Of a stretch of 64,000 nucleotides of DNA, positions 17,953-25,998 are shown one piece after another. A program made the translations under genes and the position numbers. The stretch is from NCBI RefSeq assembly GCF_019793435.1, contig NZ_JAILYH010000021.1, positions 1 through 64,000 of the forward strand, given 5' to 3'. Under the pieces are notes generated by a model. It worked only from the letters and a program-made list of their open reading frames with translations, did no database searches and was not told the origin of the DNA. Positions within the stretch are counted from its first letter, which is position 1. Each line of letters begins with the position of its first letter. The stretch is from Rhizobium redzepovicii (lineage in GTDB: Bacteria > Pseudomonadota > Alphaproteobacteria > Rhizobiales > Rhizobiaceae).

Positions 17953-19287
17953 TTATTCCGCCGGCTGCAGTCCGGCGGCCGGAGCGCTTTCTTCTGTCTG
18001 GCCGCCCAGGGCCCTGGCGAGCTGCGCGGTATCCAGTTCGTTTTCCCAGCGTGCCACGACGATCGTCGCCACGGCATTGCCGACGAGGTTGGTCAGCGCC
18101 CGGCATTCCGACATGAAGCGGTCGATGCCGAGGATGAGCGCCATGCCGGCGACCGGCACGGAGGGCACGACGGAGAGCGTGGCGGCAAGCGTGATGAAGC
18201 CGGCACCGGTGATGCCTGCGGCACCCTTGGAGCTCAGCATCGCTACCAAGAGCAGCAGGATCTGGTCACCCCAGGAGAGGTTGATGCCGGTTGCCTGGGC
18301 GATGAACAGCGCCGCCAGCGTCATGTAGATGTTGGTGCCGTCGAGATTGAAGGAATAGCCGGTAGGGATGACGAGGCCGACGACCGAGCGCTTGCAGCCG
18401 GCCTTTTCCATCTTGTTCATCAGGCCCGGAAGTGCGGCCTCCGACGACGAGGTGCCGAGAACCAGCAGCAGCTCTTCCTTGATGTAGCGCAGCAGCGCCA
18501 GGATCGAGAAGCCATTATAGCGCGCAACGGCGCCGAGAACGACGAGAACGAAGAGCAGCGACGTGAGGTAGAAAGTGCCGATCAGCATGGCGAGATTGGC
18601 GATCGATCCGATGCCGTACTTGCCGATGGTGAAGGCCATGGCGCCGAAAGCGCCGATCGGGGCAGCTTTCATCAGGATGGCGACGAGCTTGAAGACCGGC
18701 GCCGTCAGAGCATTGAGGAAATTGACGACCTGCTCGCCCTTTTCGCCGACCATGGCAAGCGCGATGCCGAAGAGCACCGAGAAGAACAGCACCTGCAGAA
18801 TGTCGCCATCGGCAAAGGCGCCGACGATCGTCGTCGGAATGATATTGGTCAGGAAGCCGACGATGCTCTGCTCATGCGCCTTCGAGGCGTAGGTGGCGAC
18901 GGCGGTGGGATCCAGCGACGCCGGGTCGATATTCATGCCGGCGCCGGGCTGGACGACATTGGCGACGACCATGCCGATGACCAGCGCCAAGGTCGAGAAG
19001 GTCAGGAAGTACAGCATCGCCTTGCCGGCGACGCGGCCGACCTTCTTCAGGTCGCTCATACCGGCAATGCCGGTCGCCACCGTCAGGAAAATGACCGGCG
19101 CGATAATCATCTTGACGAGTTTGATAAAGGCATCGCCGAGCGGCTTCAGCTGCGCGCCGAGTTCGGGATAGAAATGGCCGAGAAGGATACCCGCGGCGAT
19201 AGCGGCGAGAACCTGAACGTAAAGATGGGAATAAAAGGGCTTCTTGCCCTTGCTGTCTGCGACTGCATCAAATGGTGCTGCGATCAT
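17953..19287 (-). CDS. dctA: C4-dicarboxylate/proton symporter
   Basis: This is a 444-residue inner-membrane transporter of the DAACS family that imports succinate, fumarate and malate, the carbon source of bacteroids. Family signatures are visible: the serine-rich re-entrant loop GTSSSEAALPGLM and the substrate/cation motif PTGYSFNLDGTNIYMT. The start is set by AAGGAGGAC and matches the known 444-residue R. leguminosarum protein. An open frame continues 32 codons upstream without a ribosome site. Transcription comes from the sigma-54 promoter about 93 bp upstream, activated by phosphorylated DctD from the divergent dctBD genes. Confidence 0.97.
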   Translation of the reverse strand: MIAAPFDAVADSKGKKPFYSHLYVQVLAAIAAGILLGHFYPELGAQLKPLGDAFIKLVKMIIAPVIFLTVATGIAGMSDLKKVGRVAGKAMLYFLTFSTLALVIGMVVANVVQPGAGMNIDPASLDPTAVATYASKAHEQSIVGFLTNIIPTTIVGAFADGDILQVLFFSVLFGIALAMVGEKGEQVVNFLNALTAPVFKLVAILMKAAPIGAFGAMAFTIGKYGIGSIANLAMLIGTFYLTSLLFVLVVLGAVARYNGFSILALLRYIKEELLLVLGTSSSEAALPGLMNKMEKAGCKRSVVGLVIPTGYSFNLDGTNIYMTLAALFIAQATGINLSWGDQILLLLVAMLSSKGAAGITGAGFITLAATLSVVPSVPVAGMALILGIDRFMSECRALTNLVGNAVATIVVARWENELDTAQLARALGGQTEESAPAAGLQPAE

Positions 19288-19379
19288 GATGTCCTCCTTA
19301 AGGCTCGTCCGGAACGAACTCCGGCCTCCCGAGCCGTTCGCTTCAATCCAACAGCTCAGCCGTTGTTGCCATCTCCTTC

Positions 19380-19395
19380 GCAATCACTGTGCCAG
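19380..19395 (-). promoter_or_regulatory. sigma-54 promoter of dctA
   Basis: On the minus strand the sequence is CTGGCAC-AGTGA-TTGC, an exact match to the -24/-12 consensus TGGCAC-N5-TTGC of RpoN promoters. It points toward dctA, with the expected leader length. Confidence 0.93.
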
Positions 19396-19468
19396 TTTTG
19401 ACGTACCTGACTAGAGCGTTGATTTTATTTAATAAAAATTTCCACGACCGATGAAAGCCCATCAAGAA

Positions 19469-19517
19469 ATGCGGAAATCCGCACAAATCCATTTGCAACT
19501 AGTGCAGAAAAATGCAC
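19469..19517. promoter_or_regulatory. two DctD upstream activator sites
   Basis: Site 1 is the near-palindrome ATGCGGAAATCCGCACA (19469-19485). Site 2 is GTGCAGAAAAATGCAC (19502-19517), with perfect five-base arms. They lie about 75-125 bp upstream of the sigma-54 promoter, as the known tandem DctD enhancers of rhizobial dctA do. The second site spans the presumed start codon of dctB. Confidence 0.85.
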
Positions 19518-21383
19518 AAATTCGCCATGTCCCTGTCCCTGTCATCGCTGTGGCCTTCCCTGCCCCTGCGGCACCGCATCCGCCGGATGTGGTGGGCTTA
19601 TGCAGTGATCGCGCTTGTTGCCGCCGCCCTCGGTCTGTGGGCAAGCGGCGAGATCGGCCGGCGCCATGCCGAGGCGGCCCTCGAAGAACAGGCCCGCACC
19701 GATGCCAGGCTGAATGCGGCATTGCTGCGCACGGTTCTCGAAAAATACCGGGCGCTGCCTTTCGTGCTGTCGCAGGATACGGCACTCGCCGCAGCCCTTG
19801 CGGGAAACGATGCCGGCACCTTCGAGCGGCTCAGCCAGAAGCTGGAGACGCTGGCGGCGGGAACCAAGGCTGCGGTCATCTATGTCATCGACAAGGACGG
19901 CATGGCGGTTGCGGCTAGCAACTGGCGCGAACCGACGAGCTTCGTCGGCAACGACTATCGTTTTCGGGAATATTTTCAGGGTGCGGTCGCTGAAGGACAG
20001 GCCGAGCACTTCGCGCTCGGCACAGTCAGCAAGAAACCCGGCCTTTATATCTCCGAGCGGATATCAGGCAGCAGCGGGCTGCTCGGTGTCGTCGTGGTCA
20101 AGGTCGAGTTCGACGACGTCGAAGCGGATTGGAGCGCCACGGACGCCCCCTCCTATGTCATCGACGATCGCGGCATCGTCCTCATCACCAGCGTTCCCTC
20201 CTGGCGGTTCATGACGATCGGCCGGATCCCCGGGGACCGGCTGACGACGATCCGCGAAAGTCTGCAATTCGGCGATGCGCCGCTGCAGCCGCTGCCGCTC
20301 GATACTGTGCGAAGTCTCGGCGAGAACCTCGACATCGTCGAAGTCGTCATGCCGGGAAGCGCAGGAAAAACCAGCTTTCTCGATGTCGGGATGCCGGTTC
20401 CCGCGACCGCCTGGCATTTGCAGCATCTCGTGGCGCTGGGGCCGTCCGTCGATGCGGGCATTCGCGAGGCCCGTATGTTGGCGCTGCTCACGCTCTTGCC
20501 GCTGCTGGCGGGCGCCGCCTTCCTGTTGCGCCGCCGCCAGGCGGTCACCCTCAGGATTTTGAGCGAACAGCAGGCGCGGGAGGAATTGGAACGGCGCGTG
20601 GCCGAACGGACACAGGATCTCAGCCAGGCGCGGGATCGGCTGCAGGCCGAGATCGTCGGCCACAGGAGCACCGAGCAGAAGCTGCAGGCGGTGCAGCAGG
20701 ATCTGGTGCAGGCCAACCGGCTGGCGATCCTGGGCCAAGTGGCGGCCGGCGTCGCCCATGAGATCAATCAGCCGGTGGCGACCATCCGTGCCTATGCCGA
20801 CAACGCCCGCACCTTTCTCTACCGCGGCCAGACCGCGCCGGCCGGTGAAAATCTCGATAGCATCGCGGCGCTGACGGAACGTATCGGCTCGATCACCGAG
20901 GACCTGAAGAGTTTTGCCCGCAAAGGCCGCGGCAGCGCCGAACCAACCGGCTTGAAGGATGTCATCGAGGGGGCCGTGATGCTGTTGCGCAGCCGCTTTG
21001 CCGGCCGCATGGACACGCTCGACATCGACCTGCCGCCGCCCGACCTGCAGGTCATGGGCAACAGGATCCGCCTCGAACAGGTGCTGATCAACCTGCTTCA
21101 GAACGCGCTTGAAGCGGTGGCGCCGAAGGCCGACGAGGCGCGCGTCGAGGTCAGGACGTCAAGCGAAGGGGAGATGGTGACGCTGACGGTTGCCGACAAC
21201 GGCCCCGGCATTTCGCCTGAGATCCGCAAGGGCCTGTTCACGCCGTTCAACACCTCGAAGGAAAGCGGCCTCGGCCTCGGGCTGGTCATCTCCAAGGATA
21301 TCGTCGGCGATTACGGCGGCCGGATGGAAGTTGACAGCAACGGCGGCGGGACTCGGTTCGTCGTTCATCTGAGGAAGGCTTGA
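19512..21383 (+). CDS. dctB: C4-dicarboxylate sensor histidine kinase
   Basis: This is a 623-residue membrane sensor kinase. The first span is at about 28-45, followed by a periplasmic double-PDC sensory region (about 46-320, containing AVIYVIDKDGMAVAASNW and SYVIDDRGIVLITS), a second span at about 321-339, a coiled linker, the phosphoacceptor in VAAGVAHEINQPVATIRAYADN (His416), and a HATPase domain with NLLQNALEA, ADNGPGIS and GLGLGLVISK. It phosphorylates DctD when dicarboxylates are present. The length agrees with the 622-residue R. leguminosarum protein. The start is uncertain: a second ATG 15 bases on (MSLSLSS) would clear the DctD site, and neither has a clear Shine-Dalgarno. dctD follows after four bases. 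Confidence 0.95.
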   Translation: MHKFAMSLSLSSLWPSLPLRHRIRRMWWAYAVIALVAAALGLWASGEIGRRHAEAALEEQARTDARLNAALLRTVLEKYRALPFVLSQDTALAAALAGNDAGTFERLSQKLETLAAGTKAAVIYVIDKDGMAVAASNWREPTSFVGNDYRFREYFQGAVAEGQAEHFALGTVSKKPGLYISERISGSSGLLGVVVVKVEFDDVEADWSATDAPSYVIDDRGIVLITSVPSWRFMTIGRIPGDRLTTIRESLQFGDAPLQPLPLDTVRSLGENLDIVEVVMPGSAGKTSFLDVGMPVPATAWHLQHLVALGPSVDAGIREARMLALLTLLPLLAGAAFLLRRRQAVTLRILSEQQAREELERRVAERTQDLSQARDRLQAEIVGHRSTEQKLQAVQQDLVQANRLAILGQVAAGVAHEINQPVATIRAYADNARTFLYRGQTAPAGENLDSIAALTERIGSITEDLKSFARKGRGSAEPTGLKDVIEGAVMLLRSRFAGRMDTLDIDLPPPDLQVMGNRIRLEQVLINLLQNALEAVAPKADEARVEVRTSSEGEMVTLTVADNGPGISPEIRKGLFTPFNTSKESGLGLGLVISKDIVGDYGGRMEVDSNGGGTRFVVHLRKA

Positions 21384-21387
21384 GATC

Positions 21388-22737
21388 ATGGCCGCACCGA
21401 TGCCCGTTGCGCTGATCGACGATGACAAGGACCTGCGCCGCGCCACCGCCCAGACGCTGGAACTCGCCGGATTTTCCGTCTCGGCCTATGAGGGAGCGAA
21501 GGCCGCGCTGGCCGAGCTGTCCGCGGATTTTGCCGGCCCGGTCGTCACCGATATCCGCATGCCTGAGATCGACGGATTGCAGTTGTTCGCCATGCTCAAG
21601 GGCATCGACGCCGACCTGCCGGTGATCCTGATGACCGGTCATGGCGATATTCCAATGGCCGTTCAGGCGATCCAGGACGGCGCCTATGATTTCATCGCCA
21701 AGCCGTTTGCGGCCGACCGCCTCGTCCAGAGCGTGCGTCGCGCCGGCGAGAAGCGGCGGCTCATCCTGGAGAACCGCATGCTGCGCAAGGCGGCCGAAGA
21801 TGCGCAGGAGAATTCGCCGCTGATCGGCCAGACGCCCGTCATGGAAAATCTGCGGAAGATCCTTCGCCACATCGCCGATACCGATGTCGACGTGCTCGTT
21901 GCCGGCGAGACCGGCAGCGGCAAGGAAGTCGTCGCCCAAATCCTGCATCAGTGGAGCCACCGCCGGAAGGGCAATTTCGTGGCGCTGAACTGCGGCGCGC
22001 TCCCCGAAACCGTCATCGAAAGCGAGCTGTTCGGCCACGAGGCCGGCGCCTTTACCGGCGCCCAGAAACGCCGCACCGGCCGCATCGAACATGCAAGCGG
22101 CGGCACGCTTTTCCTCGACGAGATCGAGAGCATGCCGGTCGCCACCCAGGTCAAGATGCTGCGGGTGCTGGAGATGCGCGAAATCACTCCGCTCGGCACC
22201 AATGAAGTACGCTCGGTCGATCTGCGCGTCGTCGCAGCCGCCAAGATCGATCTCGGCGATCCCGATCTGCGCGGCGATTTTCGCGAGGACCTCTATTACA
22301 GGCTGAATGTGGTGACGATCTCCATTCCGCCGCTGAGGGAGCGCCGCGACGATATTCCGCTGCTGTTTTCTCATTTCGCCGCGCGCGCCGCCGAGCGCTT
22401 TCGCAGAGAGGTGCCGGAGCTGTCGCCCGAGATGCGTCGCCACTTTGCCTCGCACGCATGGCCGGGCAATGTCCGCGAGCTCTCGCATTATGCTGAGCGT
22501 GTGGTGCTGGGCGTCGAAGGCGGCGCAGCCGCACCGGTCCCTGCTCAGCCGACCGGCGGCGGCACCCTGCCCGAACGGCTGGAACGCTACGAGGCGGAGA
22601 TTATCCGCGACGCGCTCACGGCCAATGACGGCGACGTACGCAGCACCATCGAGGCGCTCGGCATACCGAGAAAGACGTTTTACGACAAGCTCCAGCGCCA
22701 CGGGATCAACCGCGGTGGCTATACTGCGCGCAAATAG
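21388..22737 (+). CDS. dctD: C4-dicarboxylate transport response regulator, NtrC family
   Basis: This is a 449-residue sigma-54 activator. The receiver domain occupies 1 to about 120, with Asp55 as phosphorylation site and Lys105 in the conserved AKPF. The AAA+ domain has Walker A GETGSGKE (173-180), the sigma-54-contacting GAFTGA loop (220-225) and Walker B LFLDEIE. A Fis-type helix-turn-helix lies at the end (DVRSTIEALGIPRKTFYDKL). Phosphorylated by DctB, it binds the two upstream sites and remodels RpoN holoenzyme at dctA. It is co-transcribed with dctB and converges closely on the lrp-type gene. Confidence 0.97.
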   Translation: MAAPMPVALIDDDKDLRRATAQTLELAGFSVSAYEGAKAALAELSADFAGPVVTDIRMPEIDGLQLFAMLKGIDADLPVILMTGHGDIPMAVQAIQDGAYDFIAKPFAADRLVQSVRRAGEKRRLILENRMLRKAAEDAQENSPLIGQTPVMENLRKILRHIADTDVDVLVAGETGSGKEVVAQILHQWSHRRKGNFVALNCGALPETVIESELFGHEAGAFTGAQKRRTGRIEHASGGTLFLDEIESMPVATQVKMLRVLEMREITPLGTNEVRSVDLRVVAAAKIDLGDPDLRGDFREDLYYRLNVVTISIPPLRERRDDIPLLFSHFAARAAERFRREVPELSPEMRRHFASHAWPGNVRELSHYAERVVLGVEGGAAAPVPAQPTGGGTLPERLERYEAEIIRDALTANDGDVRSTIEALGIPRKTFYDKLQRHGINRGGYTARK

Positions 22738-22743
22738 ACTGTT

Positions 22744-23211
22744 TCAGACTTCCACCAGTCCCAGCTTCTTCACCTGTCGGATCGTCAGCATGGTGCGCAC
22801 GGTATCGACATGTTCGTTCGCCGTCAGCACCTCGATGACGAAATCCTGGAAGTGGGTGAGATTCTCCGCCACGCAATGCAGCAGGAAATCGCTGTCGCCG
22901 GAGACCATCCAGGCCTGGCGCACCAGCGGCCATTCGGCGGTGGCGGCGGCGAAGGACTTGAGATTGCCTTCCGACTGATGCTTGAGGCCGACCATGCAGA
23001 AAGCGACGAGGTCGAAGCCGAGCCTCGGGCTGTTCAACATTGCATGGTAGCCCTCGATGATGCCCGCTTCCTCGAGCTTGCGCACCCGGCGCAGGCATGG
23101 CGGTGCCGAGATGCCGACGCGATCGGCCAGCTCCACATTGGTCATGCGGCCGTCGGCCTGCAATTCCCGGAGGATCTTAATATCGATGACGTCGAGCTCG
23201 GCGCGACCCAC
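22744..23211 (-). CDS. Lrp/AsnC-family transcriptional regulator
   Basis: The 155-residue product has an N-terminal helix-turn-helix (LDVIDIKILRELQADGR, MTNVELADRVGIS, PPCLRRVRKLEEAGII) and a C-terminal RAM/ligand-binding domain (HVDTVRTMLTIRQVKKLG). A GTG start with AAAGG eight bases upstream gives the standard length. The overlapping ATGs just upstream are out of frame, and the much longer open frame is an artefact of GC-rich antisense over trxB. It is divergent from trxB, so it may influence that gene. The effector is probably an amino acid. Confidence 0.9.
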   Translation of the reverse strand: MGRAELDVIDIKILRELQADGRMTNVELADRVGISAPPCLRRVRKLEEAGIIEGYHAMLNSPRLGFDLVAFCMVGLKHQSEGNLKSFAAATAEWPLVRQAWMVSGDSDFLLHCVAENLTHFQDFVIEVLTANEHVDTVRTMLTIRQVKKLGLVEV

Positions 23212-23442
23212 ATCATGGCCTTTCTTTAATTCTCCGCGGGGAGCTTCTATATAAAGCCGCGGAATACGCAAGAATGTTTCACGCCGATGACGGATTCTTG
23301 CACATCCGCCCGATTTGCCTTGTTGGTAACGCAAGGCTGCCCTTGAATAAAAGCATTGGACGTTCATAAATGGCGCAGGGACCGCGAAACGGCCGCAATC
23401 GCCACTTAGCCGCCGCCCTCCTGCCAGTCGAAAGGAAATGAC

Positions 23443-24417
23443 ATGCCCGCCCGCCACACCAAGGTGCTCATCATCGGTTCCGGACCCGCAGGCTATACTG
23501 CCGCGGTCTATGCCGCGCGCGCCATGCTGAAGCCGGTCTTGATCGCCGGTCTCGAACAGGGCGGCCAGCTGATGATCACCACCGATGTGGAGAATTATCC
23601 GGGCTTTGCCGATCCGATCCAAGGTCCCTGGCTGATGGAACAGATGCTGCAGCAGGCAAAACATGTCGGCGCCGAGATCGTCAACGATCTGGTCACCGAA
23701 GTCGACATGAACCAGCGCCCCTTCGTCGCCCGCACCGACAGCGGGCAGGTCTGGACCGCCGATACGCTGATCATCGCCACCGGCGCCAAGGCCAAGTGGC
23801 TCGGCATCGAGAGCGAGCAGCATTTCCAGGGCTTCGGCGTTTCGGCCTGCGCCACCTGCGACGGATTCTTCTATCGCAACAAGGATGTGATTGTGGTCGG
23901 CGGCGGCAACAGCGCCGTCGAGGAAGCACTCTATCTCTCCAACATCGCCAAGTCGGTGACACTGGTCCACCGCCGCGACTTCTTCCGGGCCGAGAAGATC
24001 CTGCAGGAACGCTTGTTCTCCAAGGAGAACGTCAAGGTGCTGTGGAACACCGAAGTGGCCGAAATCACCGGCACGCCGGCCAAGCCGCCGATGCCGCAAT
24101 CCGTCTCCGGCGCACGCCTGCGTGACGTCAAAACCGGCGCGATCACCGAGGTGGCAATCGACGGCGTCTTCGTCGCCATCGGCCATGCGCCGGCAACCGA
24201 GCTCTTCAAGGACAAATTGAAGCTGAAGGACAACGGCTATCTCTGGACGGCGCCGGACTCGACCGCGACCAGCCTGGAGGGGGTCTATGCCGCCGGCGAC
24301 GTGACCGACGATACCTTCCGTCAGGCAATCACTGCCGCCGGTCTTGGATGCATGGCAGCGCTTGAAGCCGAGCGCTATCTGACGGGTCACATGCCCGTCG
24401 CCGTAGCCGCGGAGTAA
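23443..24417 (+). CDS. trxB: thioredoxin reductase
   Basis: This 324-residue FAD enzyme transfers electrons from NADPH to thioredoxin in the cytoplasm. It shows the FAD-binding GSGPAGYTAAVYAARA (12-27), the redox-active CATC (Cys136/Cys139), the NADPH-binding GGGNSAVEEALYL and the C-terminal FAD motif GVYAAGDVTD. The length is normal. The GAAAGGAAATGAC upstream supports the start. It lies between lrp and the lsrB/vtlR regulator gene, an order I recall from other Rhizobiales. Confidence 0.96.
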   Translation: MPARHTKVLIIGSGPAGYTAAVYAARAMLKPVLIAGLEQGGQLMITTDVENYPGFADPIQGPWLMEQMLQQAKHVGAEIVNDLVTEVDMNQRPFVARTDSGQVWTADTLIIATGAKAKWLGIESEQHFQGFGVSACATCDGFFYRNKDVIVVGGGNSAVEEALYLSNIAKSVTLVHRRDFFRAEKILQERLFSKENVKVLWNTEVAEITGTPAKPPMPQSVSGARLRDVKTGAITEVAIDGVFVAIGHAPATELFKDKLKLKDNGYLWTAPDSTATSLEGVYAAGDVTDDTFRQAITAAGLGCMAALEAERYLTGHMPVAVAAE

Positions 24418-24439
24418 GATCGGCATGAGGGGTGGGGGA

Positions 24440-25336
24440 ATGCCATTGGATTGGGATAAGCTGCGTATTTTTCACGCAGCTGCCGAAGCGGGTTCGTTCA
24501 CCCATGCGGCGGATAAACTCCATTTGTCCCAGTCCGCCATCAGCCGCCAGGTGAGCGCGCTGGAGCAGGATGTCGGCACCAAGCTGTTTCACCGCCATGC
24601 GCGCGGCCTGATCCTGACGGAACAAGGCGAGCTGCTTTACCGCACAGCCCATGACGTGCTGCTGAAGCTCGAAACCGTGAAGATGCAGCTGACGGAAACC
24701 AACGAAACACCGTCCGGCAAGCTGCGCGTCACCACCACGGTCGGCCTCGGCCAAGGCTGGCTGACCGACAAGATCCAGGAATTCCTGCAGCTTTATCCCG
24801 ATGTGCAGATCCAGCTGATCCTCGACAACGAGGAAGTGGATGTGAACATGCGCCATGCCGACTGCGCGATCCGCCTGCGTCAGCCGCAGCAATCCGACCT
24901 CATCCAGCGCAAGCTCTTCACCGTGCACATGCACGTCTATGCCGCTCCCTCCTACATCAACCGCCATGGCGAGCCGCAGAAGATCGAGGATCTCGACAAT
25001 CACCGCATCATCACCTTCGGCGAGCCGGCGCCGAGCTACCTGCTCGATGTCAACTGGCTTGAGGTCGCCGGCCGGTCGTCGGACAACAAGCGCATCCCGC
25101 ATCTGCAGATCAACAGCCAGACCTCGATCAAGCGCGCCGCCCTGCTCGGCATCGGCGTCGCCTGCCTGCCGGACTACATCGTCGGCCGCGATCCTGGCCT
25201 CATTCAGCTGGCGATCAATGCCGACGTTCCCTCCTTCGACACCTATTTCTGCTATCCCGATGAGATCAAGAACGCCGCCAAGCTGAAGGCTTTCCGCGAC
25301 TTCATCGTCAGCAAGGCCAGAAACTGGAATTTCTAG
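24440..25336 (+). CDS. lsrB: LysR-family regulator LsrB/VtlR
   Basis: This is a 298-residue LTTR starting MPLDWDKLRIFHAAAEAGSF, with the helix-turn-helix LSQSAISRQVSALEQDVG and a PBP2 effector domain. Sequence, position after trxB, and the two sRNA copies that follow match S. meliloti LsrB and Brucella/Agrobacterium VtlR. In those organisms it is needed for symbiosis or virulence, regulates redox and LPS genes, and directly activates AbcR sRNAs. Cysteines at 142, 242 and 271 could take part in the redox sensing reported for LsrB. The second ATG is chosen because AGGGG lies eight bases upstream and it gives the family start. Confidence 0.92.
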   Translation: MPLDWDKLRIFHAAAEAGSFTHAADKLHLSQSAISRQVSALEQDVGTKLFHRHARGLILTEQGELLYRTAHDVLLKLETVKMQLTETNETPSGKLRVTTTVGLGQGWLTDKIQEFLQLYPDVQIQLILDNEEVDVNMRHADCAIRLRQPQQSDLIQRKLFTVHMHVYAAPSYINRHGEPQKIEDLDNHRIITFGEPAPSYLLDVNWLEVAGRSSDNKRIPHLQINSQTSIKRAALLGIGVACLPDYIVGRDPGLIQLAINADVPSFDTYFCYPDEIKNAAKLKAFRDFIVSKARNWNF

Positions 25337-25473
25337 AATATCATGCCGAAAAGTGAGAGTGGCTTTCAGACGAGATCATGCTCACCTTCTTTGATTTAGA
25401 TCCGGATGATTTTGGGCCGGATCGGCTTTGTATCATCGGATCTAAGCCAGATTTATGGAATGTTTTCCATACT

Positions 25474-25540
25474 ATGCATTGAACGCATGACTGGCATGCA
25501 CAAATAAGGGTTGCCGTTTGCCCATTAAACCACCATATCG
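25474..25540 (+). promoter_or_regulatory. promoter region of the first AbcR-type sRNA
   Basis: A weak -35 TTGCCG (25511-25516) and -10 ATATCG (25535-25540) are 18 bp apart. Six bases before the -35 lies GGCATGCACAAA (25493-25504), repeated at the same place before the second sRNA. Further up, ATGCATTGAACGCAT (25474-25488) has T-N11-A symmetry of a LysR site. VtlR/LsrB binding is inferred. Confidence 0.6.
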
Positions 25541-25546
25541 CACATA

Positions 25547-25661
25547 GCTGATGCACATGGTGGCTTTTCCTCCCAGTTCCACCGCATTAGCTGTTCCCCT
25601 CTGGAGGTTTTTGACCTTCACACTTATAAGGGCCCTGGTTTTCCAGTGGCCCTCTTTTTTT
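25547..25661 (+). ncRNA. abcR: AbcR-type trans-acting sRNA, first copy
   Basis: The predicted RNA is about 115 nt. It carries two CU-rich, anti-Shine-Dalgarno-like stretches (TTTTCCTCCCAG and GTTCCCCTCTGGAGG) in otherwise accessible regions, and ends in a Rho-independent terminator. A second copy about 225 bp downstream shares most of the sequence. Tandem placement, size, motifs and location beside lsrB/vtlR match the Hfq-dependent AbcR (alpha-r15) family, which represses ABC-transporter mRNAs. The 5' end is inferred from promoter alignment. Confidence 0.82.
25629..25661 (+). terminator. intrinsic terminator of the first AbcR-type sRNA
   Basis: The stem AGGGCC-CTGG / CCAG-T-GGCCCT has a TTTT loop and one bulged T, followed by CTTTTTTT. 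This is a textbook Rho-independent signal on the plus strand. Confidence 0.9.
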
Positions 25662-25684
25662 GCCCTTGCCCGCCCAGGAAATGC

Positions 25685-25764
25685 TGCGTCGCAAAAAAAT
25701 TGTGCGACGCATAGCAGGCATGCACAAAAAAGCATTGAAACCTGCCCAAGGAAGCACCATATTT
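25685..25764 (+). promoter_or_regulatory. promoter region of the second AbcR-type sRNA with a 9-bp inverted repeat
   Basis: The -35 TTGAAA (25735-25740) and -10 ATATTT (25759-25764) are 18 bp apart, better matched than the first copy. GGCATGCACAAA (25717-25728) again lies six bases before the -35. Upstream, TGCGTCGCA / TGCGACGCA (25685-25711) is a perfect 9-bp inverted repeat without counterpart before the first copy. Confidence 0.62.
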
Positions 25765-25770
25765 CTCTCA

Positions 25771-25884
25771 GCTGATGCATCTTGTGGTTTCTCTCCCAGT
25801 ACCACCGCATTAGCTGTTCCCCTCTGGAGGTTTTTGACCTTCACAATTACAAGGGCCCTGGTTTTCCGGTGGCCCTCTTTTTTT
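25771..25884 (+). ncRNA. abcR: AbcR-type trans-acting sRNA, second copy
   Basis: This is a tandem paralogue of the upstream sRNA. From the GCTGATGCA-like start through the shared ACCGCATTAGCTGTTCCCCT core to the terminator the two differ by scattered substitutions, mostly in the 5' third. The CTCTCCCAG and CCCCTCTGGAGG pairing motifs are kept. Pairs of AbcR RNAs with separate promoters and divergent 5' parts are known in Agrobacterium, Sinorhizobium and R. etli. Here the two promoters also differ, so the copies may respond to different conditions. Confidence 0.82.
25852..25884 (+). terminator. intrinsic terminator of the second AbcR-type sRNA
   Basis: The stem AGGGCC-CTGG / CCGG-T-GGCCCT has a TTTT loop and is followed by CTTTTTTT. 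It differs from the first copy by one base in the stem. Confidence 0.9.
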
Positions 25885-25954
25885 GCCCAAATTTTGCTCA
25901 CTCAATAAAACGCACGGCCTCACGCCTCCGTGATTTGCATATCGACGCCTGACG

Positions 25955-25968
25955 ATCAATATATCGAT
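25955..25968. promoter_or_regulatory. candidate ArsR-type operator
   Basis: ATCAATATATCGAT is a near-perfect AT-rich palindrome 30 bp before the arsR start. The related ATATCGA lies just upstream at 25940-25946. ArsR repressors commonly bind such sites in their own promoters. Confidence 0.45.
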
Positions 25969-25998
25969 CGAAGACGATTTATAGTTCGGCTAACGACG

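Noticed and set aside
16233..18077. 614-codon open frame antisense to greA and lpcC
   Set aside because: It covers two well-identified genes on the other strand and has no recognisable domain.
21286..22701. 471-codon open frame antisense to dctD
   Set aside because: dctD is unmistakable on the plus strand; the antisense product is His/Asp/Arg-rich without motifs.
22744..24426. 560-codon frame extending the lrp gene across trxB
   Set aside because: Only the last 155 codons form an Lrp protein. The remainder is antisense to trxB, and a GTG with a ribosome site defines the true start.
25474..25884. Direct repeat as a possible CRISPR or transposon remnant
   Set aside because: There are only two units, each with its own promoter and terminator. 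There are no spacers, terminal inverted repeats or transposase.
25341..25908. Small open frames on both strands through the sRNA region
   Set aside because: They span promoters and terminators of the tandem sRNAs, and their similarity to each other is explained by the sRNA duplication.
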